Source: Bradyrhizobium ontarionense (GTDB lineage: Bacteria > Pseudomonadota > Alphaproteobacteria > Rhizobiales > Xanthobacteraceae). From it: DNA of 64,000 nucleotides. Made by a program: the position numbers and the translations under genes. The notes under the pieces were generated by a model, which worked only from the letters and a program-made list of their open reading frames with translations, did no database searches and had not been told where the DNA came from. Location: the NCBI RefSeq assembly GCF_021088345.1, contig NZ_CP088156.1:7493001-7557000 (forward strand), read 5' to 3'. This document shows, in pieces, positions 21,858 to 30,503 of this stretch (position 1 is its first letter; every line of letters starts with the position of its first letter).

Positions 21858-22077
21858 CTGAGGGGTCCGGAGAAGATTTTCCCGGCGTGGTTAAGCGATC
21901 TGACGGCCAGCGCAAGTGCGGCAATCGAAACCTGCGCGTCTGATACACCTTTCGATTGTGGGTTACCGCCGTAAATGCTCATAAAAGTTGTGCTGTATTT
22001 CCTGCGAAATATCCCGCCACTTGAATTTCGATCGTTATCTCAACCTTAGGTTATTGCTGGATAATGTTCCTCACGTG

Positions 22078-22100
22078 GGAACCGGATCGTCCTCGGTTCC
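22078..22100 (+). promoter_or_regulatory. 5' leader hairpin of the Flp pilin gene
   Basis: ggaaccg (22078-22084) pairs with cggttcc (22094-22100) around a 9-base loop, 22 bases before the pilin start. If transcribed it would fold close to the ribosome site. Its role is unknown. Confidence 0.4.
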
Positions 22101-22122
22101 TGGGTTGGGAAACGAGGTACAG

Positions 22123-22287
22123 ATGAAGACCTTTGTCTTGAAATTCTTGCGTGATGAATCCGGCGCCACCGCCATCGAATATGGTCTCATTGCGGCCGGC
22201 ATTTCGCTGGCGATCATCGCGGCCGTGAACGGGCTGGGCACCTCGCTCAGCAGCAAGTTCGAATCCATCAACACGTCACTGAAGTAA
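22123..22287 (+). CDS. Flp-type pilin
   Basis: 54 aa from ATG 22123. Flp pilins are prepilin subunits of Tad pili used for surface attachment in alphaproteobacteria. The sequence MKTFVLKFLRDESGATAIEYGLIAAG is diagnostic (quoted in two parts: MKTFVLKFLRDESG then ATAIEYGLIAAG). TadV/CpaA-type peptidase would cut just before or within the SGATAIEYGLI block, followed by a hydrophobic helix (LIAAGISLAIIAAVNGLG). The longer frame from 21988 adds 45 residues with no pilin character. No tad/cpa assembly genes are near, so this is an orphan pilin served by machinery elsewhere. A terminator follows within 50 bases. Confidence 0.93.
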   Translation: MKTFVLKFLRDESGATAIEYGLIAAGISLAIIAAVNGLGTSLSSKFESINTSLK

Positions 22288-22316
22288 TCTGCCTTCCAGA
22301 GCGGCGTTCTCGAAGG

Positions 22317-22340
22317 ACCGGGCCACTACGCCCGGTTTTT
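22317..22340 (+). terminator. Rho-independent terminator of the pilin gene
   Basis: accgggc (22317-22323) pairs with gcccggt (22330-22336) around a 6-base loop and runs into TTTTTC. It lies 29 bases after the pilin stop, so the pilin is a single-gene transcript. Confidence 0.85.
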
Positions 22341-22473
22341 CATTTTGCCGGGCGTCACGGGCTGAACTGGTTTATCCGGCAGTGTCTCAGCTTGAAATTT
22401 ACCGAAATTGGGAACGCTCGTTCGGCCCCTCCCATTTCCCAACGGGCGGGTCTGTCAGCTTTTGGAGTTGGCC

Positions 22474-22797
22474 TTGTCTGGACCTAGCCTAGAAGATTCT
22501 GCACCCAGCACGGATATGGAACTGGATGCAGGCATCAGAAGAGCGGTGCTGGTGCTCCGATCTGGTGGCATCGAAACGTTCGAGTCGTGCGAAGGCGGAC
22601 CTGGTCACGCCTTCCCCGACCCGACCGTAAAATTTGAGGGGAGTGCTTGGGCGGGCTACAAGGCGCTTGCGGTTGCAATGGAGCACGGATTGCCGGTGCT
22701 CCGAATGCAGCGCGTCTATGGGGTGATGGATGGTCAGTTGGAGGGGCCGTGGTGGGAATTAGTTTTCCGCACCACGGTTCGGAATGAAGCCGATTAG
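22474..22797 (+). CDS. Conserved-looking hypothetical protein
   Basis: About 107 aa from TTG 22474, chosen because GGAG lies six bases upstream; the frame itself is open from at least 22408 and an ATG at 22516 is another option. The central part RRAVLVLRSGGIETFESCEG followed by GGPGHAFPDPTVKFEG is compact and looks structured, with many charged and aromatic residues and no membrane segment. Similar proteins in my memory occur scattered near mobile DNA, but no function is known. GC content is lower than in neighbours. It converges, stop to stop, on the 52-aa minus-strand gene. Confidence 0.65.
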   Translation: MSGPSLEDSAPSTDMELDAGIRRAVLVLRSGGIETFESCEGGPGHAFPDPTVKFEGSAWAGYKALAVAMEHGLPVLRMQRVYGVMDGQLEGPWWELVFRTTVRNEAD

Positions 22798-22952
22798 CTG
22801 AGCCGCTGGCAATGCTCGCACTTCGGGCGACCGCCAGTGCCAGAAGCCAGATATTGCCGTTCGATATTGTTGCCCTCAGTGCACTTGTCGTTGTCATGAT
22901 AAACGTTTTTGGTGTTCGGCTTTTTCGAATGAAACGGCGCTACCTTAGCCAT
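22794..22952 (-). CDS. Small CEHC-motif protein, unknown function
   Basis: 52 aa from ATG 22952 with GGAGAG seven bases upstream. It reads MAKVAPFHSKKPNTKNVYHD, then NDKCTEGNNIERQYLASGTG and GRPKCEHCQRLS. The spaced Cys and His residues (C in DKC, then CEHC, plus earlier His) could bind one zinc. Short proteins with the CTEGNNIE...GTGG-x-P-x-CEHC pattern occur in many bacteria, often near mobile elements, and are uncharacterised. An 18-residue upstream extension is open but lacks a ribosome site. Confidence 0.7.
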   Translation of the reverse strand: MAKVAPFHSKKPNTKNVYHDNDKCTEGNNIERQYLASGTGGRPKCEHCQRLS

Positions 22953-23070
22953 TGTATTACTCTCCGCGCCGGAATTGGCGCGTCGAACACTTTGAATGAG
23001 TCGCACAACCTATGGGAGTCTTTTTTAAGACAGCAACTTTTACCCATTGCTCTCGACCGCTTCGCACTTC

Positions 23071-23250
23071 TTATAGGGACTGCGAACGGCCGGGACTGGG
23101 TTTGACTGCATCGATCAGGCCAACCACGTCCGTCATCTTCATGACGCGATCAATCAGGCCAGCGGCCACAGTCGGAGTGGCGCCCAGCGTCTTATGGACA
23201 AACTTCTTGTTGAAGGCATTACACAGCTGTCCCCAGGTTTCGAGGCCGCT
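23071..23250 (-). pseudogene. Transposase C-terminal remnant
   Basis: Read on the minus strand, the frame gives QLCNAFNKKFVHKTLGATPT then VAAGLIDRVMKMTDVVGLID and ends at TAA (23071-23073). The two halves resemble LTNAFSKK...NFVR-x-HKTLR-x-TPAMAAG of IS1-like DDE transposases common in alphaproteobacteria, but the roughly 20 residues between NAFSKK and HKTL are missing. An upstream stop closes the frame. It is therefore a deleted tail of a transposase, evidence of past insertion in this AT-richer patch. The family name is from memory and should be treated as likely. Confidence 0.6.
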
Positions 23251-23323
23251 TCCAGGTTGCTATCCGCAGCCTTTTCCCGGAATTGCCAACAGATTTGTCC
23301 ACAGGCTTCTCAACCGCCTGTCC

Positions 23324-24925
23324 TCAGCCGAACAGGGCGCGATGGTCGGCCAGGATGGCCTGGGCGGCATTGTGGCCGGGCGCGCCGGTGACGCCGCCGC
23401 CCGGATGGCTGCCCGATCCGCAATGGTACAGGCCCCTCAACGGTGAGCGATAATCGGCGTGACCGAGCATCGGGCGGGCCGAGAACAGCTGGTTCAGGGT
23501 CAGCGCGCCGTGGAAGATGTCGCCGCCCAGAAGGCCGAACTGCCGTTCGAGATCGAGCGGCGACAGGGCCTGGCGGCCGATCACGCTGGCGGCGAACCCC
23601 GGCGCATAGCGGTCCACGGTCGCGATCATCAAGTCGGCGACCTCCTCGCGATGATCATCCCAGGAGCGGCCCTCCGGCAGCTCGGGCGCGACGTGCTGGC
23701 AGAACAGGCTGGCGACGTGCTGCCCGGGCGGCGCGAGCGTGGCGTCGAGCGTGGAGGGGATCAGCAACTCGACGACGGGATCGCGGCTCCAGCCATGCGC
23801 CCGGGCGTCGAGATAGGCCTGCTCCATGTAGCCGAGGCTGGGGCTGAGGATGATCCCGGCCGATAGATGATCGCCCCCGCCGGGCAGTGCGTTGAACGAA
23901 GGCAGCCGGCTCAGCGCGACATTCATGCGGAACGTGCCGGAGGCGTTGCGCCAGTTGCGGATGCGGCTCAGGAACGCCTCCGGCAGGGCGCCAGCCGGTA
24001 CCAGGCGCGTATAGAGCAGCTTCGGATTGACGTTGGCCGCGACATAGCGCGCACGGAGGGCGCGGCCATCCTCGAGCACGACGCCGACGGCGCGGTCGCG
24101 CTCGACGATCACCTCGCGTACGCCGCAATCCACCTCGACCAGCGTTCCAAACTCGTGAAGCGCACGGGCCATCGCTTGCGTGATCGCACCCATGCCGCCG
24201 ATCGCATGGCCCCATACGCCCTTCTTGCCATTCACCTCGCCGAAGGCGTGATGCAGCATCACGTAGGCGGAACCGGCCGCGTAAGGGCTGGCGTAGTTGC
24301 CGACGATCGCATCGAAGCCGAACAGCGCCTTCACCAGATCTGTCTCGAAGATCTCATCGAGCATCTCGCCGGCGGAGCGTGTGAACAGGTCGAGCAGATC
24401 GCGCTGCTGCTCCAGCGACAGCGTGCGCAGCGTGTTGGCGGTGCCGAGCGCGTTGATGCCCTCACGGATAGCGGCCAGCCCGAACTGCGGGACGAGGTTC
24501 GGCGGTGCCCGCAGCACGAGGCTGCGCAGCACGTCCGCTATCGCCTCGAGGCGTGCCGAGAACGGGCCGATGGCATCGGCATCGCGGTGGCTTAGCCGCG
24601 CCACCGAGGCCTGCGTGCGGCCCTCGCCGGTCAGGAGATAACGGCCATCCGGCGAGGGGAGGAAGTTCTGGGCGCGGCGCTCGACGATCTCGAGCCCGTG
24701 CGCGTGCAGCCTGAGGTCGGAGATGACGCGCGGATTGAGCAGGCTCACCGTGTAGGACGCGACGGAATTGCGGAAGCCCGGATGAAACTCCTCGGTCACC
24801 GCGGCGCCGCCGACCACCTTGCGGCGTTCGACCACATGCACGCGCAGGCCCGCCATGGCGAGATAGGCCGCGCAGGTCAGGCCGTTATGGCCCGCTCCGA
24901 TGATGATGGCGTCGGTTTCGTTCAT
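23324..24925 (-). CDS. FAD oxidoreductase, CrtI/COG1233 type (PYROXD2-like)
   Basis: 533 aa. The N-terminal dinucleotide fold IIIGAGHNGLTCAAYLAMAG with downstream VVERRKVVGGAAVTEE marks the phytoene-desaturase-like amine oxidase superfamily. The C-terminal block GLYHCGSGSHPGGGVTGAPG and HNAAQAIL is the second FAD contact typical of COG1233. Neighbours contain no carotenoid genes, and the sequence resembles the PYROXD2 branch more than true carotenoid desaturases, so the substrate is unknown. It is divergent from the spermidine-synthase-like gene, with 215 bases between the starts. Confidence 0.85.
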   Translation of the reverse strand: MNETDAIIIGAGHNGLTCAAYLAMAGLRVHVVERRKVVGGAAVTEEFHPGFRNSVASYTVSLLNPRVISDLRLHAHGLEIVERRAQNFLPSPDGRYLLTGEGRTQASVARLSHRDADAIGPFSARLEAIADVLRSLVLRAPPNLVPQFGLAAIREGINALGTANTLRTLSLEQQRDLLDLFTRSAGEMLDEIFETDLVKALFGFDAIVGNYASPYAAGSAYVMLHHAFGEVNGKKGVWGHAIGGMGAITQAMARALHEFGTLVEVDCGVREVIVERDRAVGVVLEDGRALRARYVAANVNPKLLYTRLVPAGALPEAFLSRIRNWRNASGTFRMNVALSRLPSFNALPGGGDHLSAGIILSPSLGYMEQAYLDARAHGWSRDPVVELLIPSTLDATLAPPGQHVASLFCQHVAPELPEGRSWDDHREEVADLMIATVDRYAPGFAASVIGRQALSPLDLERQFGLLGGDIFHGALTLNQLFSARPMLGHADYRSPLRGLYHCGSGSHPGGGVTGAPGHNAAQAILADHRALFG

Positions 24926-25140
24926 GTCCGCTTCAAAAAGCCCTGATTAATGACCAACACGTCTCGGCTGCGGGGAACTGCTCCTCGGAGAGCGTGCTGT
25001 CGCCCCGGATCGGCGCGCCGTCAAGGGAAACTCCATTTGCCGCGGCTGCTCGCCATACCGCCCTGCGATCCGCTATGTCTCGTCTGCACGTCGCGGTCCG
25101 CCCGCCGCCTGAGGCCGGGCGAGCCGCCGCTGGAGTTGTC

Positions 25141-27423
25141 ATGACCTCAATCGCCTCGTCCGCCGCCGTCGCTCAGCCCTCCGCCGCACGCAATCGGCTC
25201 GTTCTCGTCGTCTATACCGCCGCGATCTTCGTCAGCGCGCTGCTGCTGTTCTCGGTGCAGCCGCTGTTCACCAAGATGGTGCTGCCGCGGCTCGGCGGCT
25301 CGCCGGCGGTGTGGTCGGTGGCGATGGTGTTCTTCCAGGCCCTGCTGCTTGCGGGCTACGCCTACGCGCATTTTCTCACCCAGCTGCGCAGCCGCGTGCT
25401 CCCCGTGGCCATCCACCTGCTGCTGCTCGGCTTTGCCATCCTGACGCTGCCGCTGTCGATCGCCGGCCATTGGGGCGATCCGCCGACGTCAGGCTATGCG
25501 CTCTGGCTGCTCGGCCTCTTTACTGTGTCGATCGGCCTGCCGTTCTTCGCGCTCGCTGCCAACAATCCGCTGCTGCAGGCGTGGTTCGTGCGCACAGGTC
25601 ATCCTGCGGGTCCCGATCCGTACTTTCTCTATGCGTCGTCGAACATCGGCAGCTTCCTGGCGCTGCTGTCCTACCCCGTGCTGATCGAGCCGATCTTCAG
25701 CCTGCGGGTGCAGAACCTGATCTGGACCGGCGGCTATGGCGTGCTGATCGCGCTGATCGCCAGTTGTGGCGTCCTGCTGCTGCGTTCGCCCGTCCTCGTC
25801 GTCAGCATGCTCCAGGGCGAGGACCGCGACGCCCCGGCGCCGACCTGGCTACTGCGTGCGCGCTGGATCTTCCTGGCCGCGGTGCCGTCGGGGCTCTTGA
25901 TCGCGGTGACCGCGCACATCTCGACCGACGTCGCTGCCGCGCCGCTGCTCTGGGTGCTGCCGCTGTCGCTCTATCTGCTCACCTGGGTGCTGGTGTTCCA
26001 GTCGCGGCCGCTGCTGCCGCACAAATGGATGCTGGCGCTGCAGCCGGTGGCGATTGCCGGCGTCGTCATTCTGCTCGCGTTCGGCGGCGAGCAGAATCTC
26101 GCGCTCACGCTCGGCGGTCATCAGCTGTGCTTCTTCGTGATCGCGATGGCCTGTCACGGCGAGCTCGCGCGCACGCGGCCGCCGGCGAAGTATCTCACCG
26201 GCTTCTATGTCGCGCTGTCGTTCGGAGGCATGGTCGGCGGCCTGTTCGCCGGGCTGATCGCGCCGTTTACCTTCTCCTGGGTCGCCGAGTATCCGATCCT
26301 GCTTGCGCTCGCGGCACTGTGCCGGCCGAGCGAGAAGGCCGAGCGGCTGCCGCTGGTCACGCGCTGGTACTGGATCGCGCTGGCGGCGATCGCGATCGCA
26401 CTGCTGGTGCCGGCCGGCATGACCGGCAAGGTGACGGCCTATCTCGAGGATCATCGCGTCTATGTCGCAGGCGCGGTGGGCGTGCTCGCTGCCCTGATCG
26501 CGCTGCTGTTGAATGGCGGCCGCTGGAAGGTGTTCGCGACCGCGGCTCTCGCGCTGGTCCTGATCCGCGCCTATCCGGCCGACGACGGCCGCGTCGAGAC
26601 CGTGCGGAGCTTCTTCGGCGTGCACAAGATCGTGGTGACGTCCGACGGGCACTACCACGTGCTGATGCACGGCACGACGATTCACGGCGCGGAGAAATAT
26701 CTCAATGCCGACGGCTCGAAGGTGACCGGGCGTCCCGAGCCGATCACCTACTATCACAAGGACGGCGGCATCGGGCGCGCCATCACCGCGATCCGCGAGC
26801 GCAAGGGCGCGCCGCTGAGGGTCGCCGTGATCGGCGTCGGGGCCGGCACCCTGACCTGCGCGGCGGAGCCCGGCGAGAGCTGGACCTTCTTCGAGATCGA
26901 CCAGACCATGGTCGATACCGCGCGCGACCCGAAATATTTCAGCTACATCAGGAATTGCGCGCCCGACGTGAAGCCCGTGATCGGTGACGCCAGGCTCACC
27001 TTCGCCAGGGAGCCCGACGGTGCCTATGACGTCATCATCGTCGATGCCTATTCGTCCGATGCGATCCCGATCCATCTGGCGACGGAGGAGGCGATGGCGA
27101 TCTACAAGGCCAAGCTGGCGCCGCAGGGCGCGGTCGTGATGCACGTCTCCAACCGCCACCTGGAGCTCGAGAGCGTCGTGGTCGGCATCGCCGACGCCAA
27201 CGACCTGAAGAGCTGGGTCTACAACGAGGATTCCGGACGCGACGACGAGTACATCTTCTCGACCGATGTCGTCGTCAGCGCGCGCGAGGAGGCCGACGTC
27301 GGCAAGCTCGCATCATCGGACAAATGGACCGAGACCGAGCCGACCGACGGCGAGCGGGTCTGGACCGACGACTATTCCAATGTTCTCGGTGCGGTCTACC
27401 GGCGGCTGCGCGACGGCGAATAG
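25141..27423 (+). CDS. Polytopic membrane protein with C-terminal spermidine-synthase-like domain
   Basis: 760 aa from ATG 25141. About the first 490 residues hold a dozen hydrophobic segments (VVYTAAIFVSALLLFSVQPL onward). The C-terminal third is a spermidine synthase/SAM-methyltransferase-like Rossmann domain: AVIGVGAGTLTCAAEPGESW, FFEIDQTMVDTARD, VIGDARLTF and DVIIVDAYSSDAIPIHL. The canonical polyamine-binding details are not obvious, so the activity may be different. Fused MFS/spermidine-synthase proteins of this kind are widespread but poorly studied. The open frame reaches back to 24994, but the added residues are basic and unlikely to be translated. No partner genes. Confidence 0.85.
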   Translation: MTSIASSAAVAQPSAARNRLVLVVYTAAIFVSALLLFSVQPLFTKMVLPRLGGSPAVWSVAMVFFQALLLAGYAYAHFLTQLRSRVLPVAIHLLLLGFAILTLPLSIAGHWGDPPTSGYALWLLGLFTVSIGLPFFALAANNPLLQAWFVRTGHPAGPDPYFLYASSNIGSFLALLSYPVLIEPIFSLRVQNLIWTGGYGVLIALIASCGVLLLRSPVLVVSMLQGEDRDAPAPTWLLRARWIFLAAVPSGLLIAVTAHISTDVAAAPLLWVLPLSLYLLTWVLVFQSRPLLPHKWMLALQPVAIAGVVILLAFGGEQNLALTLGGHQLCFFVIAMACHGELARTRPPAKYLTGFYVALSFGGMVGGLFAGLIAPFTFSWVAEYPILLALAALCRPSEKAERLPLVTRWYWIALAAIAIALLVPAGMTGKVTAYLEDHRVYVAGAVGVLAALIALLLNGGRWKVFATAALALVLIRAYPADDGRVETVRSFFGVHKIVVTSDGHYHVLMHGTTIHGAEKYLNADGSKVTGRPEPITYYHKDGGIGRAITAIRERKGAPLRVAVIGVGAGTLTCAAEPGESWTFFEIDQTMVDTARDPKYFSYIRNCAPDVKPVIGDARLTFAREPDGAYDVIIVDAYSSDAIPIHLATEEAMAIYKAKLAPQGAVVMHVSNRHLELESVVVGIADANDLKSWVYNEDSGRDDEYIFSTDVVVSAREEADVGKLASSDKWTETEPTDGERVWTDDYSNVLGAVYRRLRDGE

Positions 27424-27893
27424 AGGGGCGGGGTCGCTCGTCATTTGCAGGCGTCTCCTGCCTACCAGCGCGGCCACGATTGCGCGCCGCGGCTATACCT
27501 GTTGCATGAGCTAGGAGGTGCGTGCCTCGGCTGAAAGCGAACCTGGTTTGCATCGCGTCATGGGTTCTCCAGGCATGCAGAATCCCAGTCGGGCCTGCCG
27601 CATCGCAAAACGCAGCGCTCTCGTGCTTTCTGCGCGGGCCTCTGTTGCGTGCCTGTCATGACCATGCTACCTTGAGGTGCGCCCCTCATTCGGGGCGCCA
27701 GCGCGGCAAATCTCAGTTGATCTCAGCGACGAGGGCGGTTTGACCTCGCTTTCCAGAGCGAAACCATCACTCGGGTGCTGTCCAGACTGAGACGTGCTGT
27801 GCTGTCCGAACGGGGGCGGGCCGAAAATGTCTTTCGTGAGTACAAAAGTGCCGGCTGCATCAAAGCAAGCTGGCTTCACAGGGGAGGGGTTCA
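27424..27893. other. Leader and promoter region of the sugar ABC operon
   Basis: 470 bases without a supported gene. It contains a hairpin gcgcccc-tcattc-ggggcgc at 27679-27698 without a T-run, which could be a weak terminator of the upstream gene. A purine-rich ribosome site, GGGGAGGGG, lies immediately before the next ATG at 27894. Any sugar-responsive operator would be expected here, but none was recognised. Confidence 0.45.
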
Positions 27894-28847
27894 ATGAAGC
27901 GTCTTTGGATTGCCGGTGCGTCTGCTTTGATGTCGATGGCGCTCGGTCTCGGCTCGGCGGGAGCCGCGGACAAGAAGGTGCTGGCCTTCGTGGTCAATGG
28001 TGCGTCCGACTTCTGGAAGATCGCCGAGGCCGGCCTCAAGAAGGCGCAAGGCGAGCTGCCCAATTACAGCCTGCAGCTCAAATATCCCGAGCAGGCGGCA
28101 GCCGCCGTGCAGCAGCGGATGCTGGATGACCTGGTCGCGGCCGGCGCTGCCGGAATCATGGTGAGCGCCGTCGACCCGAAGAACCAGACCGAGCACCTCA
28201 ACAAGGTCGCCGCACAGACGGTGCTCTTCACCACCGACAGCGACGCGCCGCAATCGAAGCGCATCGCCTATATCGGCTCCTCCAACACCGAGCTCGGCAA
28301 GGACGCAGGCAAGCTGATACTCAAGGCGCTGCCGAACGGCGGCAAGTGCGTCGGCTTCGTCGGTCTGCCCGGCGCCGACAATGCGCGCGAGCGCATCGAA
28401 GGCGTGAAGGAGATCATCAAAGGCTCCAAGGTCGAGCTGGTCGACGTCCGCGGCGACGAGATCGACCAGACCCGTGCCAAGCGCAATGTCGAGGACATCC
28501 TGGCCAAGATGCCCGATGTCAGCTGCCTGGTCGGCTTCTACTCCTACAATACGCCGCGCATCTACGAGGTGTTGAAGGAGGCGGGCAAGCTCGACAAGAT
28601 CAAGATCATCGGCTTTGACGAGGATCCGATCACGCTCGGCGGCGTCAACGAGGGCAGCATCGTCGGGACCGTGGTGCAGCAGCCGTTCGAGTGGGGCTAT
28701 CAGGGCATGAAGCTGATGGCGAAAGTCATCGAGGGCGACAAGTCCGGGATTCCCGCAAACGGCATCATCATCGTGCCCGGCAAGGTCATCGACAAATCGA
28801 ATGTCGCGGACTTCATGGCCCAGATGAAGCAGATGCTGCAGAAGTAG
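27894..28847 (+). CDS. Ribose-type sugar ABC transporter, periplasmic binding protein
   Basis: 317 aa. The signal peptide MKRLWIAGASALMSMALGLG ends near SAGA-ADKK. The mature protein is a type I periplasmic binding fold: VLAFVVNGASDFWKIAEAGL, MVSAVDPKNQTEHLNK, TDSDAPQSKRIAYIGSSN, and IKIIGFDEDPITLGGVNEGS, all standard RbsB/peripla_BP_4 landmarks. It delivers its ligand to the ATPase and permease encoded next. The ligand cannot be read from sequence; no sugar kinase or isomerase flanks the operon. A very strong Shine-Dalgarno fixes the start. Confidence 0.92.
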   Translation: MKRLWIAGASALMSMALGLGSAGAADKKVLAFVVNGASDFWKIAEAGLKKAQGELPNYSLQLKYPEQAAAAVQQRMLDDLVAAGAAGIMVSAVDPKNQTEHLNKVAAQTVLFTTDSDAPQSKRIAYIGSSNTELGKDAGKLILKALPNGGKCVGFVGLPGADNARERIEGVKEIIKGSKVELVDVRGDEIDQTRAKRNVEDILAKMPDVSCLVGFYSYNTPRIYEVLKEAGKLDKIKIIGFDEDPITLGGVNEGSIVGTVVQQPFEWGYQGMKLMAKVIEGDKSGIPANGIIIVPGKVIDKSNVADFMAQMKQMLQK

Positions 28848-28895
28848 AAGACGCAAGGGAGTGCCGGCACGGCCCGCAGTCCGGACGTCGAAAGC

Positions 28896-28934
28896 AACCC
28901 AACCGGCGGATGATCCAATCCCGCCGGTTGGGTT
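28896..28934 (+). terminator. Intercistronic hairpin after the binding-protein gene
   Basis: aacccaaccggcgg (28896-28909) pairs perfectly with 28921-28934 over 14 bp around an 11-base loop; no long T-run follows. In ABC operons such hairpins commonly stabilise the abundant binding-protein message or lower downstream expression by partial termination. That role is inferred here from position. Confidence 0.7.
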
Positions 28935-28982
28935 TGCGGTCGGTCCCGTCACGCTGGCGACCTCGGCCTGAATGCAGCCCAC

Positions 28983-30503
28983 ATGGCAGAGCCGTTTCTC
29001 GAACTGGTCGACATCAGCAAGATCTATCCCGGCGTGGTCGCGCTCGACCACGTCAGCTTCTCCGTGGCGCCAGGCGAGGTGATCGCGCTGGTCGGCGAGA
29101 ATGGCGCCGGCAAGTCGACCTTGATGCGCGTGCTCGGTGGCGTCGTCGAGCCGAGCGGTGGTCTCATCCGGGTCGACGGTATCGAGCGTCGGACGCTGAG
29201 CGTGACGGACGCGATCAAGGCCGGGATCGCTTTCGTCCACCAGGAACTCAATCTGTTCGACAATCTGGACGTCGCTGCCAACGTCTTCATCGGCCGCGAG
29301 CCGGTCTATGGCGGGCCGTTGAAGCTGATCGATCGCAAGCGGCTCCACGCCAAGGTGCGGCCGCTGCTCGAGCGCCTGGGGGCGGATTTCGCAGCCGATG
29401 CGCCGTTGGCCTCGCTGTCGCTGGCCCAGCGCCAGCTGGTCGAGATCATCAAGGCGCTGTCGCTCGACGCCCGCCTCGTCATCATGGACGAGCCGACCTC
29501 CAGCCTGACGTTGACGGAGACGGACCGGCTGATGCAGGTGATCGCCGGCTTGAAGGCGGAAGGCGTCAGCGTCATCTTCATCACGCACCGACTGAACGAG
29601 GTGCAGCAATGCGCAGACCGCGCGATGGTGCTGCGCGACGGGCGCATGGTCGGTGCGCTGGCGCGGTCCGAGCTGACGCCGGCGGCAATGATCCGGCTGA
29701 TGATCGGGCGCGATCTCAAATCGCTCTACGTGCCGCCGGCGGCGCCTCCGGGCGACACCGTGCTCGACATCGTCGACGCCGTCACCGAGACCTATCCGGA
29801 GCGGGCCGTCAGCCTGCAGATCCGCCGCGGCGAAATTCTCGGGCTTGCGGGCCTCGTCGGCTCGGGGCGCACCGAGTTGGCGCGCGCCATTTTCGGGGTC
29901 GATCCATTGCAGGGCGGCGGCATCAGGCTCGAGGGCGAGCCGATCCGCATTTCGACGCCGCGCGCGGCGATCGCGCACGGCATCTACCTGATTCCGGAGG
30001 ACCGCAAGGCCTGCGGCCTGCTGCTCGACCTCTCGATCGCCGAGAACATCTCGCTGCCCGATCTTGCATCCTATTCGCGCTGGTTCCTGGTGGATACCGA
30101 GCGCGAGGCCCGGAACGCGAACGGCCTGCGCGAGCAACTCAAGATCCGTACGCCCGACGTGGCAACCTTGGCCGCAGCGCTGTCCGGCGGCAATCAGCAG
30201 AAGGTCGTGCTCGCCAAATGGCTGTCGATGCGGCCGAAGGTCCTGATCTTCGACGAGCCGACCCGCGGCGTCGATGTCGGGGCCAAGCATGAGATCTACG
30301 AGATGCTGCGTCGTCTGACCGATGCCGGCGTCGCCATCTTGATGATCTCGAGCGACATGGAAGAGGTGATCGGGGTGAGCGATCGGATTGCGGTGATGCA
30401 CGAGGGCGCGATTTCGGGCTTTCTGGAGCGCAGCGAGTTCAGCGAGCACCACGTGCTGAAGCTTGCCGTCGGCGAAATGATCGAGGTGAGGGACCGTGCG
30501 TAA
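28983..30503 (+). CDS. Ribose-type sugar ABC transporter, double ATPase
   Basis: 506 aa, with two fused ABC domains as in RbsA, XylG and MglA. First half: Walker A VGENGAGKSTLMRVL, the signature position LSLAQRQLVEIIKAL (degenerate LSGGQ), and Walker B LVIMDEPTSSL. Second half: a degenerate Walker A GLVGSGRTELARAIFG, intact LSGGNQQKVVLAKWL, and LIFDEPTRGVDVGAKHEIYE. This asymmetry is the rule for the CUT2 family. It powers uptake through the permease encoded next, whose start overlaps its 3' end by eight bases. Confidence 0.95.
   Translation: MAEPFLELVDISKIYPGVVALDHVSFSVAPGEVIALVGENGAGKSTLMRVLGGVVEPSGGLIRVDGIERRTLSVTDAIKAGIAFVHQELNLFDNLDVAANVFIGREPVYGGPLKLIDRKRLHAKVRPLLERLGADFAADAPLASLSLAQRQLVEIIKALSLDARLVIMDEPTSSLTLTETDRLMQVIAGLKAEGVSVIFITHRLNEVQQCADRAMVLRDGRMVGALARSELTPAAMIRLMIGRDLKSLYVPPAAPPGDTVLDIVDAVTETYPERAVSLQIRRGEILGLAGLVGSGRTELARAIFGVDPLQGGGIRLEGEPIRISTPRAAIAHGIYLIPEDRKACGLLLDLSIAENISLPDLASYSRWFLVDTEREARNANGLREQLKIRTPDVATLAAALSGGNQQKVVLAKWLSMRPKVLIFDEPTRGVDVGAKHEIYEMLRRLTDAGVAILMISSDMEEVIGVSDRIAVMHEGAISGFLERSEFSEHHVLKLAVGEMIEVRDRA

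Noticed and set aside
23205..23310. Clustered DnaA-box-like words (ttgtccaca and similar), possible origin
   Set aside because: Each has mismatches to TTATCCACA, there is no AT-rich unwinding region, and the stretch is explained by transposase remnant DNA.
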